In this document: positions 51,978 to 62,969 of the stretch, piece after piece
How positions within the stretch are numbered: position 1 is the first letter of the stretch
Layout: each line of letters opens with the position of its first letter
Source of the DNA: Uloborus plumipes
Taxonomy: Eukaryota > Arthropoda > Arachnida > Araneae > Uloboridae
Direction: 5' to 3'
Assembly: GCA_038373865.1 (NCBI GenBank)
Contig: JAXGGA010002201.1
Coordinates: 1 to 64,000, forward strand
DNA: 64,000 bases
Translations under genes and position numbers: made by a program
Notes under the pieces: generated by a model
What the model was told of the DNA's origin: nothing
The model's database searches: none
The model's input: the letters and a program-made list of their open reading frames with translations, nothing else

Positions 51978-53838
51978 CCGCCCCCCCCCCCCCCCACCCC
52001 CCTCCCCCCACCCCCCCAGCCCCCCCCCCCCCCCCCCCCCCTCCCCCCCCCCCACCCCCCGACCGGCCCCAGCCCCCCACTCCACCCCCACCCCCCCCCC
52101 CGCCCCTACCCCCCCCCCCCCCCCTGACCCCTCCCGCCCCCCCCCCCGCCCGAGCCCCCATCACCCAACCCCCCCAGCCCCCCCCCCAGCCCCCCCCCCC
52201 CCGCGGCAGGCCGCGCTGGACCCCCACCCCCCCACCCTTACCGCCCCCCCCCTCCCACCCCACCCCACCCGCCACCCCCCCCACCCGCCCCCACACACAA
52301 ACCCACCCCCACACACCACCGCCGCACCCCCCACCTCCACCCACCCTCTCACCCCCTACACCACCCCCAACCCCCACCCCCCCCCCCCACGCGCCGCCCC
52401 CCCACCCCCTCCCGCCGCCCCCCCCCGTGTGTGTGTTGAGCTCTTTACTGTACAAACATCACACCTTCCTATGAACCAAAGCCTCTCTCTACCTCGCCCC
52501 ATCCCCCCCGCTCCGTACACTCTCTCCCCAACCCCGCCTTCTTCCCCACCCCACACCCACACCATGCCCCAACGACACCCCCTCCTCTTCAATGATACAA
52601 CAACCTAACCCCAACACAAGATTAGACACTCTACGCCCCCCCCCTCCGCCCCCAACCGCCCACCCCCGAGGCCCCCTCAATCCCCCCCCCCCCTCACCCC
52701 CAAGACCCCCCCTCTCCCCACCGCCGCCCAACTACTCCCCCCCCATCCCTGTCCCAAAGAATTAATAACACTCACTCTACCTCCCCGCAACAAACCCCAC
52801 AGCTCTATCTCAACCACACAAATAACCGCCACGCCCCCCACCCTACCCTCCCGGGGGGGTGGGGTGAGGGAGGGGGCCGCCCCCCCCCCCACCCAAACTC
52901 TTCGACTCTCAACAACTCCTCACACCCGCCCCCCATCGCTACCGGTCCCCACCCCTCGTAGTGTGAGCGTAGTGAGTGCCACCCCTACCGCCCCCCCCAC
53001 TCCGCCCCCCCCACCCACGACCGCGCTTTCTTATCCCTACACGCCCCGAGGGATGGGGGTGGGCCCCCCCCCCAACTCCGCGTCCGACCATCCCCGCCTA
53101 CTTACCCCACCGAACCCACTTAGATCCCCACAGCTTCACACCCGCTCCCCACCCCCACCCAAGAAGTTTAGGTTGTCTCCCAACCTGGACCCAAATACCC
53201 GCCCCGCCTCTCCAAACTAACCACCCGCCCCCACCACCACCCCGGCCTACCCCCCACCCCTCCTACCACCCCATCATCCTCAAACCCCACACCGGTCCTC
53301 CCGCCACCCACCTCCCAGCCTTATAAACGCACGTCCTTACCCATTCCCACTCCCAAACGCGACACTAAGCCCCCCACCGACCCCCCCACCCACCCAACAA
53401 CCCCACCCCCCCCTTTACCACTCCAACAATCTTCCCCAGCTCCCGACCGCCACCTGATCCTCCGAAATACTTATCGGCGCAGACGCCCGCAAGTTCCCCC
53501 CACCCTACAAAACCGCCCATTCCCCCCCCTAAGACGCCCCTGCCCCACCACCCCTAGCCCCCTCCCCCCCCCCCACCTCCACCCCCCCTCCTCCCCCCTC
53601 GCTTAAACGAGTGTGCCCGTCGCCGCATGCCGCGTTGCACCCCGAGTGTTGTCCACGTGTCCCCCACCATCCCACCACCCCGTCTGCGCCCAACCCTCCC
53701 GTTAAGCTACCCCCACACCCCTCCATCCCGCCGAGTCGCCCTCACCCCCTCCGCACCACCCCCCCCCCCCCAGTCACAACCTGACAAGCCCTAAGGACTA
53801 CCCCACAACCTATCCCACAGAAGATAATATGTCCTCGA
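49163..53838. other. 4.7-kb A-rich then C-rich low-complexity tract; possible sequence artefact
   Basis: From about 49184 to 49390 the sequence is A homopolymer broken by single Ts. It then turns C-dominated, reaching runs of about 40 Cs between 51170 and 52140, and returns to mixed but still C-rich sequence to about 53820. Isolated G runs (49943-49972, 15 Gs at 50146-50160, 52853-52877) break the pattern. Very little outside the C bias is organised: no tandem unit, no element ends, no coding. The long Pro-rich frames (518 and 534 codons) and Gly-rich frames on the other strand simply translate C runs and are not genes. Both a base-calling or assembly artefact and a real poly(dC) insertion remain possible; I favour an artefact. 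Confidence 0.8.
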
Positions 53839-54412
53839 GTTACGAACATATTGTAAATCGTTGTAAAATATGTTCCATTTTTCATATTTCGTCATACGTC
53901 AACTAAAAGCACGTTGAACTTTTCTCGGTTATTTATACATTATTTTAAAGTGCTTACACTGGTCTTTCAAACGACACTATTTTTGCCGTGCCAACTGAAA
54001 TGTACAAGCTGTTTTTGGACCTCAAAAACGCTAAAAAACGTCAAAAAGGCCCTGTTTTGAGGGCCTTCACTGACCTTACGGCAACAACTTACCACAAATT
54101 TAACATTCATTTTGTAAAGTTTCAACCTTCTATATTCCATATACAAAAAGAAAATTGCAGTTTAACAGTTCCTGGTAAGAGTTTTGGCTCACAGCAATTT
54201 CCATGTCTTGAAAATCCGCTTCATTTTTGATGCCGCACCTTCAACTTTAGGGGTCCATAAAAACTAAACAACTCAACTTTAGAGCAAAAAATTCTGGATT
54301 TGGTCTTTCAATAAGATAATAAACATTTGGTAATTTTTGGGAGAAAATCTGAGAGGTCATGAATCACCTCATAATGCTAGGCGTGACAGTTTCTCAGATT
54401 CTTGCTCTTAAT

Positions 54413-54476
54413 GTACATTATTTTTTCGCTCGATAGTTTTTGTTGAATGGTTCTTTGAGTTTACATGGAATTGCAA

Positions 54477-54508
<32 letters not shown>

Positions 54509-55259
54509 TAATAAATTATTCCTGCTAAATTAATTACAATGCTTACTTGTACAATTCTGTGCTATGTAGTTTTCTACAAGTTTGGTTTTTCATTTGTATT
54601 TTTCGCTATATTTTTAATGTGCTTCTCCATTCTCAGAGCTTAATTCTTTTTGTGATTATTATTATTTGATGATGGTATCATACCAGTATGCTTGATGTGA
54701 TTCATTTTTCTTAAAAACATCTTTGATTCATTAGTGTGTTGAGTTGATAAACTTTTGTTTTTTTTTACACATTCAGTTATTATTGTGCATTTGCTACGAG
54801 CATTTTCAAATTATTTACCACGTTTTCTTTGCGAGAGTTTGTATCATTCAAGCAATTTTTCCTACAGACAAAAATGTATGAAACGGTCTTAACAGCTTCC
54901 TTTATTTGCGATGATGATTTGTTTGCACTTTATTTGGTTCATCAGTTTTTTTTTTTTTTTTTTGACTGGTTTGGCTTTGAAATGTTTTATTTGTCTATTA
55001 CTCACTCACTTCTGCTTTCCCTGTACCTAACACTGCACGTCGTTTAAACTGTTGGATAAGTCCCGGTAGAGCTTTTTTTTTTGGATCGAACACATTAACC
55101 GAGTAATCACTGGTCGAGATCCCCCAGGGGAAATGGGAACTCGATGGATTTTGTGGCTACGCACATATTTAACATGCCCCCGTCATCATTAGTAAACACG
55201 GTGTTTATCTATCGCTGTTTTTTTGTTTTGGGGTTTGATTAGTTTTCAGTATTATTTCA
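54413..55259. other. gene-free AT-rich DNA
   Basis: Includes an (AAT)n microsatellite at 54477-54502 and T runs at 54944-54963 and 55072-55081. The frame at 54829-55047 crosses a T run. No gene supported. Confidence 0.5.
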
Positions 55260-55364
55260 CAGTAGAACTTCATAAATCCTAACTAATAGGGAATCCTGAA
55301 AAAAGTGCTGTCCGAATGCAGAGAAGTCCGGTTTAATAGGGCCCGGAATAATGAAAGTTTACTG
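55260..55364. mobile_element. Tigger/pogo-type short element
   Basis: The left end CAGTAGAACTTCATAAATCC and the reverse complement of the right end CAGTAAACTTTCATTATTCC pair over about 20 bases with few mismatches. TA follows the right end, but CA precedes the left, so the TA duplication expected for this group is only half preserved. 105 bp, non-coding. Confidence 0.65.
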
Positions 55365-58008
55365 TATGCAATTGTTCTCTGCTTTGATTTTTCAATCCAT
55401 TAGTTATCTTTTATGCTGTAATATAACGATTCCTTCACACATAAATCAGTGTGTGTACCTGCTGAAGTATACTCTTAATTAGGAGCGAATATAATTAATA
55501 ATTGTAGCAATTAAAACGAAACTAGCACCATGTGGAATCATATCCAGTGATAATCTTTCTCTCACTCCCCTCTCTGCACACGCTTTACGTGCACACGCTC
55601 CATTAAACAGATTGCGCGCTAATATTTCTTAATTGAAGAAAAGGAATAAATTAACTTGGATAATGACCCAGAACTTCATTCTGGATTGAAACCAATATTG
55701 GAGGGTGAGGAGAAATCGATTTTGTCGTTAACGCTGGTTAGTTTTAGAGCTTTTCGTCGTCGACGATTTGCGTCCTCACTGAACTTGTTCGCATTTTTCA
55801 GGTGCTATTCTTCGTTTAAGTGATTATGTTTCTCAGTATTGTCAACAGAAAATGCATTTCTTCCGCTGCGTTGAAATATTAAGTACATGATCATTAAAGC
55901 TCTAGATGAGCGGTCGCTATTCGCCAAACGGGCAACTATTTGATTGAAAATGGCTACAAAAAAAAATTAAGTACCAGTCGCCAAAAATGGCTACCATGTG
56001 TTTCTTTACTTGTTACAAATCGCAAGTATTTAAAAAATATTTTAGTTCGTTGTCTGATTGTATCTTTAAATTAAAGAAATATATTCATATATTCATGGAA
56101 CTTTTGTTTGTTGTTTCTTCAGAGTATCATAATCTCATATATTATTAACAGGGGATAGGTTATTTACCTTTTTTATGCTGTATATATACTTTTGTCGAAA
56201 TGGCTATCATAAGTGCAACTTAAGCGCAATTCATATAATTTGAAATAATTTCCGTTACCATTGAGAGATACCATTTGAGAGATACCATTGAGAGATACCA
56301 TTTCCAGAATGTCGTACGAAATCTATATTACTTAAGAAAAGCTAGGAGCGCCACAAAAAAGTGGACATTAAAAAGGGGTCCACTTAACGAAAAATTTAAG
56401 AAACTCTGCTATTCCTAAGATAATTTCTATTTTCTCTTCATCGAGAATTGAGCGGATGCAGGACAGAGCTCAAAAGAGACTAAAGAGGAAACCTTATATT
56501 CTTTAAGAAAAGCGCCTAAGGGGATCCCCAAATGGTGTCACGCTTTGGGGGAGGAAGGAGGTTTGAAATTGTGACAGTTTGTGACAAGGGGAGGGAGGAG
56601 GTGATAAAAAGTATGACTTTCACCATTTTTTGTGCACCACAGTAATAAAATGCCACAGTAATTTTTAAAATTTTGGACAAATCAACATGAAAAGAGACCA
56701 ATATTATCACATTTGAAAACACTTTTTTTGAAGTAAATTTATCTATTCCAATATCTGCTAATTCGGCTTTTTAATTGCTTTTAAGAAAAATGAAAAAAGA
56801 CAGTAATTATATAGTGAATTTTATTAATGAAGGTAAACTAATTTCAAGGCGAAATTTAAGCAAACATTCCTTCGTGAATTTGGGGCATTGTAAACTTTTT
56901 AAATAACACAAGTTTTTTAAACTTTCTTTTATTTAACTCAGTTTAACTCAATTATTCATCAGTTTAAAAGCATTTTAAAAACCTATTTTTTCATTATGTT
57001 CGTGTTCAAATTTGTTTTTAAATTCGAGCATACAAACCTGCTCTATTTAGAGAATATTTCCTGTAAACATGTTATTCTATCTTTATTCGCAATGCATTTA
57101 AATTTCAAAAAAAGTAAATACCGGTTTGTATTTCAAATTAATATTGCTATTATTATTATTTATGATGAGGATGTGTACCAGATAAATATGTTTTAAATTT
57201 CAAAAAGTTTCACCTCAATTAATTTCAAAACAAAAATCTTTTAAATAAAATCTATAAAATGTTTTTTTTTTTTTAAGTTAAAAAATTATTTCCATAAGCT
57301 TAGTTCGCGCTGGAAGATATGAAACAAAACAAGTATATGATTTCTTGGTAAGAACACTCAAAAACCAGTTTATCTTAATATTTTTCATTTAGATTAATTC
57401 TAAAACAACCAATAAAAAGTAAATAAATTTTAGAGAAAAATTGGCGGCACACAGATTTGCACATATAGCTTTTATTTTATTGCGTGTACCTATTTCTTCT
57501 CTCGCAATTTTTAGTTAAAATTTTATTGTATGCTTTGGAATTTATCTATAGAGCAGATATTTAGAGTAATTGCAATTTTTGAGTGTTCTGATCAAATGAT
57601 TACTCATTTTATTTCATACATTTTGGTACAAACGACTCTTATGGAAATTGTCATTAGATTTAAAGAATATTTTTTAGATTTTATTGAAGTTATACTTTTT
57701 TAGTTAAAAAAAAAAAAAAAGTTTTGTAATTGGGTCATTTAGAAGTTTTTGTTGAATGATTTATTTATTGGAATAAGTTACAGGATATCTCAGTACATTA
57801 AGGCATTTTTTATAAAACATGTTTTGTACGGGAAAATATTCTTTTCCTACTTGAAATCAAAACGTAACTTTAATAAGTTGAAAGATGTTGGCCCTCTTGA
57901 AATGCAAATGATTGAAGCACTATTTTTGATGTAAACACGTACATTTAATTTTAATCTAATGCTACGTATATTCTGCCACAAAAAAGTACTTCTTAATGAG
58001 AAAGGTTT
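55365..58008. other. no supported gene; assorted repeat fragments
   Basis: Contains the second copy of the three-copy sequence (55591), three tandem GAGAGATACCATTT-type units at 56263-56303, and a G-rich stretch at 56517-56620 that resembles an old repeat. 'aatggctac' motifs at 55949, 55986 and 56200 (as 'aatggctatc') hint at another decayed element. The open frames (56516, 56996, 57749) are short and unrecognised. Confidence 0.45.
55591..55710 (+). repeat. three-copy dispersed sequence, copy 2
   Basis: 'acgctccattaaacagattg', 'gctaatatttcttaattgaa', 'aataaattaacttg' and 'ataatg' align with copies 1 and 3. It agrees more closely with copy 3 (shared 'acgctccattaa' and a downstream 'gaaatcgatt' at 55715). 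Confidence 0.72.
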
Positions 58009-58223
58009 TTAACCCTTTAAGCGCCATGTATTAAACTTAAGGAACCCTTAATAATTTTTGTTTTGTCCTCTAAGTAATTAAGTTAGATATTTTGAATTCA
58101 ACTTGAGTAGAATAATTAAGTAAATAATTTTATTGGTATTTTTTCCCAAAATTTTGTACATTAAATTCACCCAGTGAAATCTCTAAAAGCGGAATTTTAT
58201 GTCGCGGCCACTCAAAGGGTTAA
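58009..58223. mobile_element. piggyBac-like short element with TTAA duplication
   Basis: TTAA at 58009-58012 and 58220-58223 flanks 207 bp. The ends are CCCTTTAAGCGCC and GGCCACTCAAAGGG. TTAA plus CCCTTT ends is the piggyBac pattern. Non-coding and non-autonomous. The ends differ from those of the TTAA element at 17051, so it is a separate family. Confidence 0.85.
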
Positions 58224-59068
58224 TAAAGCAATATTATTTTCAACAACAATGCCTCCAAACAATGATAAGATTAATTGTTGAAAACTGTTTATGGCTACTC
58301 GAATCATTCGTGACGCATGTATTTTTGCGAAAATAATATTTTGAGGAAATGCAGATTTTTTTTTTTTTAACCATTTTAAATGTATTAAAGAAATGATTCC
58401 ATAAGACATTTTAAACTGAGAATTATTATCTTCGTATCAAAATCTCCAATAATTGGCTCCTAATTATTGAAAATTATTGACTCTTCTAAAAATATTTTTT
58501 AAGATACATTTCCGCCATAATCATCAGCACAATAATTTAATCTAATGCAAAAATTACCTATGTCCCCATAAAAGCGAATCTTTTGCCATTACTTAAAAAC
58601 AAACTTAAATCCTACTCATCTTTGAGAATTCCGACGCCCTTACTTCACCCGTGCTTTTCCATAAGGACGCTCCATTAAGTCGATTGCCGTTCTAATATTT
58701 CTTAATTGAAGATGAAGGACACATTAGCTTGCGTAATGGTGCTAGCTTTGCTTCTGAAACTGACATCGATACCAGTAGATGCAAGCGAAATCGATTATAC
58801 CTCTGTAACAGTGGCTAATTTGCGAGCTTATTAACGCTAACAACTTGAAAAGCTGTCTAGACAGGAACAGTGGTTAGTGAATAGATTTAGGAAGAAATCT
58901 AAAGAGCTCAGATTCGGTATTTGAGCCTTATATATCTTGGGCTTAATTAGCAGTTGCTTTTTCGGTTTCAAACTTTTCTGTGAGATTTGGCTGTTGAATT
59001 ATCAGCTTTGAAGAAAGGTTTTCAAGGAAGTGTACATATGTGCAATGTGAATAGACAACGGTGTAAAT
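58224..59068. other. no supported gene
   Basis: Apart from copy 3 of the dispersed sequence, this is AT-rich spacer. The frame at 58212-58409 is AT-driven. Confidence 0.45.
58661..58800 (+). repeat. three-copy dispersed sequence, copy 3
   Basis: 'gacgctccattaagtcgattg', 'ctaatatttcttaattgaag', 'acattagcttgcgtaatgg', then 'gcttctgaaactgac' and 'gcgaaatcgatt' downstream. It is the same order and orientation as copies 1 and 2. Confidence 0.72.
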
Positions 59069-59160
59069 CAGGGGTGGCCAACCTTTTTAGGGAGAGTGCC
59101 ATTATCTGGAGAGAAAAAGCTCAGCGTGCCACATTGTATTTTTTCAACAAATTGAAAATT
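59069..59160. mobile_element. hAT-like left terminus, no matching right end
   Basis: CAGGGGTGGCCAACCTTTTT is a terminus typical of hAT (Charlie-like) elements, followed by 'gagtgcc' and 'cagcgtgccaca' as is common in their sub-terminal region. No inverse GGCCACCCCTG was found before 60073, so the element is truncated or its right part is lost; how far it extends is unknown. Confidence 0.55.
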
Positions 59161-60073
59161 TGTAAAAAGTTAAAAATATATTTTATGTTGGCTAACTATG
59201 CAATTCTTACTCAAATAAAACATTTTTTTCTCGTAAATCTAAGTAATTGAAATAAAAATGATAATAAAGATAAATCAAGTCCGAACTTAAGAGTTATCGC
59301 TAAAAAACACTTTTATAGGTTCTGTCAGTTGGCTTGTGCTTAAAAAAGAAACAAATAACATCAAACATTCTATTCTAAAAATTAAACAGTCTGTACTTAA
59401 TGTGGTTTATGAGTCTGTATCATTTTTACCAAGTCTTTAATTTCAATATTAGTTCTTGAGAATCCTAAGAAGTTTAAGGGTTTTAAGTGCTATCAATTAA
59501 TATTCAACGGTATTTAGATTTTTCTGCATTCATAACAAAAAATATTTGTTTAGAAGCGCATTTTGAACCAAATCGACAACAGCATCAGACGGCTAAAATG
59601 TGTAAATGTGAAAAAAATTTTATTAGTACAAATTTCCAAATTTCTATATAACGTGGATGACTTTCTGTTGAAGTAAGCTCTTATATTTAATTATCCATCA
59701 AAAGGTCAGTAATTCTGATTGAATTTCAGAAGGGTAACAAGCAGTCCACTTCACTATATTTTGAATGGTTGTTTTCACGGATAGATTTCTTTGACTTCAA
59801 TGCAATAAATCTCGATTAGCCTTATAATTTTGAATTACAAAAACAATCATTAAGTGCCGCCTTCATATTATTGTGAAAACTCCGAGAAAAAATTATTTGA
59901 AGCATCTAGAAGTAAATGAGTGTACGTGCTAAAGCTAAATTTTTGGAGATTACTAGTGCAAATAAATTGCTTCAGGTACAAGTTCAAATGAATCAACTAA
60001 TTCTAGTACCAAAAATACAGTGGAAAAATTTTTTTTTGAAAAGTTCGGGACACATTGTGGAAATTTAATAAAT
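59161..60073. other. gene-free AT-rich DNA, possibly interior of the truncated hAT-like element
   Basis: No transposase motif was found on either strand in this stretch. It ends at the border of the 2.9-kb foldback. Confidence 0.4.
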
Positions 60074-62969
60074 GGGTCATTCCATGTCAAGTGATCCAAC
60101 GTTTTTTACCTTACATTTTTGTATTTCTTTCAAATTTGGCTCATCAATTGCACCCCTTGAGGTAATCAAAAGTATCAATTTTTGGATTTTTATCTCTATT
60201 ATTTTTTGCTTTATGAGACTTTGAACTTTGGAAAAACCCACGTTTTTCCATGGATAAGGGAACATAAAAGGGACAATAACTCGGCACCAAATATAGATAG
60301 AACGATTTGGTAAATGGCATTTTAAAGTACGTTAGTTGCCGCTTAATCTGATATGCAACATGACTAATTTGATAAAAAATTTCTTTTTCAAAAAATGAAA
60401 TTTAAATTTCAAATTTAAATTTCTCAAAAAACATATAATGAATTTTTTTCAAAAAATTCTCAAAAATTCTTGTGTATTTTATCTATGTGTGTACAAATTT
60501 TTAGATTGGGATCCCAATGGAATCATATTTTTTTGAATTTTTGAATAAAACTGTATAGGAAAAAAATGATATTTTTTAGATTCTATTTATTTAAATATTA
60601 AGTTCTCTTGCTTGTGATGGTCTAAAAAGTAGTAAACAAACATGAATATGTTTAAAGTGAGCTGGCATGAGCTTATAGATTTGTCAGGTTCACCCCCTCC
60701 CCTTTTCATCCCCCGTACAACCACTCTTTTTTAATTCAAAACTGTTCAAAATGTTAAAAAAAAAAAAAAAAAAAACTCTTTGATACAAGATGAATAGTAA
60801 ACTTATTTTTAGTTAGTAAATGGGTTTCCTTATAACTAGACGAAGTATCACCCTCTTCCACCCAAATATACCATTAACGCTGTACTATTATGAAGTCTAA
60901 CCTGGGGATTGAATTGACTATTATTTTTACTCCAGGTAAGTGAGCTAGCATTAACTTGTAGATTGGTCAGCTCCCCTCCCTTCTTTCCTGATCCAACCAT
61001 TTTTCCCCCAAACTGTTTAAAATGCTGAAAAATAGCTTCTTTGATACAAAATGAACAGTAAACTTATTTAAAGTTGGTAAATGGGCTTCCTTATAACGAG
61101 GCAAAGTACAACCCTTCCCCCACCCAAATATATCATTAATGCTATACTAATATGACGTCTCACCTGGGGATTGAATTGAGGATTATTTTCCCCTAGGTAT
61201 ATATTGTTTTTCAGACGAAGTGTATATTTTTCAATCCGACCTTCACAAAGTGTACTTCCGTTTAATATCTGAATTTAAACTTATGATTCATTTCATCCCC
61301 TCCCCCAGCACCAATCTTCAATTTTGAAGCGAGGAAATAAATGGGTCGCCCCCAAGATCATAGCAAACAGCAAAATAGCACTGTTTCTCTTTGTTCTCAT
61401 AATGTTTTCCCATTATTTTCACACAAAACTGAAAATAAATCAAAGTGTCACGTTATATATCAGTCCCAATCACTGCCTTTCCTTTTTCTTATTGGACAAA
61501 GCCCATGAGCTAATAGGGAAGTAAAAAACAGAACAAACTGAAACACTACCAGACATCAGTAGAGACTAAGGCTTTGAAATGGGGTTAGGCGGGATGATAA
61601 AAAAAAATAAAAGTTTGGAGCGGGAAGGTAGGGTAAGGGGTGGGGGAGTAATCTGTAAAGAAGTTAAACAACATGAGAGGGTTATGATCAAAAAAGCAGT
61701 GTTTGTTTAATATATGTAAAAAGATATGTCTTGCTGCATTACTTTCCTTTACAACAAAATGAAAAATAACACAAACAATTAAAAAAATTAAATAACAGCT
61801 GCACACTAGATAATGTGGAAAGATAGTTATGGGGACATAGACATATGATCTGATATTTTGATTTATTTTCAGTTTTGTGCGAAAAGAATAGAAAAAACGA
61901 TGAGAACAAGAAGAAACAGGGCTATTTTGCGGTTTGCTATGATCTTGGGGGCGACACATTTATTTCCTCCCTTCAAAATTGAAGATTGGTGCTGGGGTAG
62001 AAGATGAAATGAATTATAAAGTTAAATTTCAGATATTGAATGGAAGTACACTTTAAAGTTCGGATCGAAAAAGAAACACTACGTCTGAAAAACAATATAT
62101 ATACGTAGGGTGAAAATAATCCTCAACTCAATCTCCAGGTTAGACGTCATATTAGTATAGTGTGAATGGTACATTTGGGTGGGGAGGGGGATACTTCGTC
62201 TAGTTATAAGGAAACCCATTTACCCACTTTAAATAAGTTTACTATTCATTTTGTATCAAAGAGTTTTTGTTTTTTTTTAAACATTTTGAACAGCTTTGAA
62301 TAAAAAAAGAGTGGTTGTGCGGGGGAGGAAGGGGGGAGGGGTGAACCTGACAAATCTATAAGCTCATGCCAGCTCACTTTAAACATATTCATGCTTGTTT
62401 ACTACTTTTTAGACCATCACAAGCAAGAGAACTTAATATTTAAATAAATAGAATCTAAAAAATATCATTTTTTTCCTATACAGTTTTATTCAAAAATTCA
62501 AAAAAATATGATCCCATTGAGATCCCAATCTAAAAATTTGTACAAACATAGATAAAATACACAAGAATTTTTGAAAATTTTTTGAAAAAAATTCATTATA
62601 TGTTTTTTGAGAAGTTTAAATTTGAAATTCAAATTTCATTTTTTGAAAAAGAAATTTTTTATCAAATTAGTCATGTTGCATATCAGATTAAGCGGCAACT
62701 AACGTACTTTAAAATGCCATTTACCAAATCGTTCTATCTATATTTGGTGCCGAGTTATGGTCCCTTTTATGTTCCCTTATCCATGAAAAAACGTGGGTTT
62801 TTCCAAAGTTCAAAGTCTCATAAATGAAAAAATAATAGAGATAAAAATCCAAAAATTGAGACTTTTGATTACCTCAAGGGGTACAATTAATGAGCCAAAT
62901 GCGAAAGAAATACAAAAATGTAAGGTAAAAATTTTCTCAGATTTTGGATCACTTGACGTGGAATGACCC
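60074..62969. mobile_element. 2.9-kb foldback element, GGGTCATTCC family
   Basis: The ends are GGGTCATTCCATGTCAAGTG and CACTTGACGTGGAATGACCC. The left arm 60074-61483 is matched by the reverse complement of 61817-62969, with a spacer of about 333 bp. The left arm is about 260 bp longer because of an internal tandem duplication (60657-61205). The flanking 4-mers are AAAT and GAAT, which could be a mutated 4-bp duplication. The open frames at 60077, 61324, 61585 and 62582 lie in the arms as mirror images and have no domain, so no gene is called. It would need a transposase in trans. Confidence 0.92.
60657..61205. repeat. 283-bp tandem duplication in one foldback arm
   Basis: Unit 1 (60657-60939) and unit 2 (from 60940) share 'gtgagct(g/a)gcat', 'ctctttgatacaa(g/a)atgaa', 'gtaaatgggtttccttata' and 'cctggggattgaattga'. 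The opposite arm (62130-62400) has a single unit. The two units have clearly diverged. Confidence 0.9.

Larger units (their letters stand above)
48403..54412. mobile_element. foldback element interrupted by an A-then-C-rich tract
   Basis: The left arm 48403-48960 is matched by the reverse complement of 53839-54412 at high similarity. The right arm has a 12-base insertion near 54368-54381. A central hairpin, 49013-49161, is centred on about 49086. If the tract 49163-53838 were removed, the two halves would meet with only about 50 bp of expected right arm missing (the mirror of 48961-49011), giving an element of roughly 1.37 kb. The termini are ATTAAGAGCAAGAATCTGAG, unrelated to the GGGTCATTCC family. 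No clear target duplication. The frame at 53988-54230 is just arm sequence. Confidence 0.85.

Noticed and set aside
51040..52455. Long glycine-rich open frames on the minus strand, spidroin-like at first glance
   Set aside because: A poly(G) strand gives Gly in any frame. Spider silk repeats have ordered Gly/Ala/Gln motifs; none are seen here.
50918..52608. Very long proline-rich open frames (518 and 534 codons)
   Set aside because: They translate runs of C; all three frames and the opposite strand are open in the same place. There is no ATG context, domain or codon structure.
55663..55672. AATGACCCA as a foldback-family end
   Set aside because: It is part of the three-copy sequence and lacks the GTGG preceding it in true ends.
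57727..57740. TTGGGTCATTTAG as another foldback-family end
   Set aside because: The match stops after GGGTCATT; the following CCAYGT is absent and no partner end is near.
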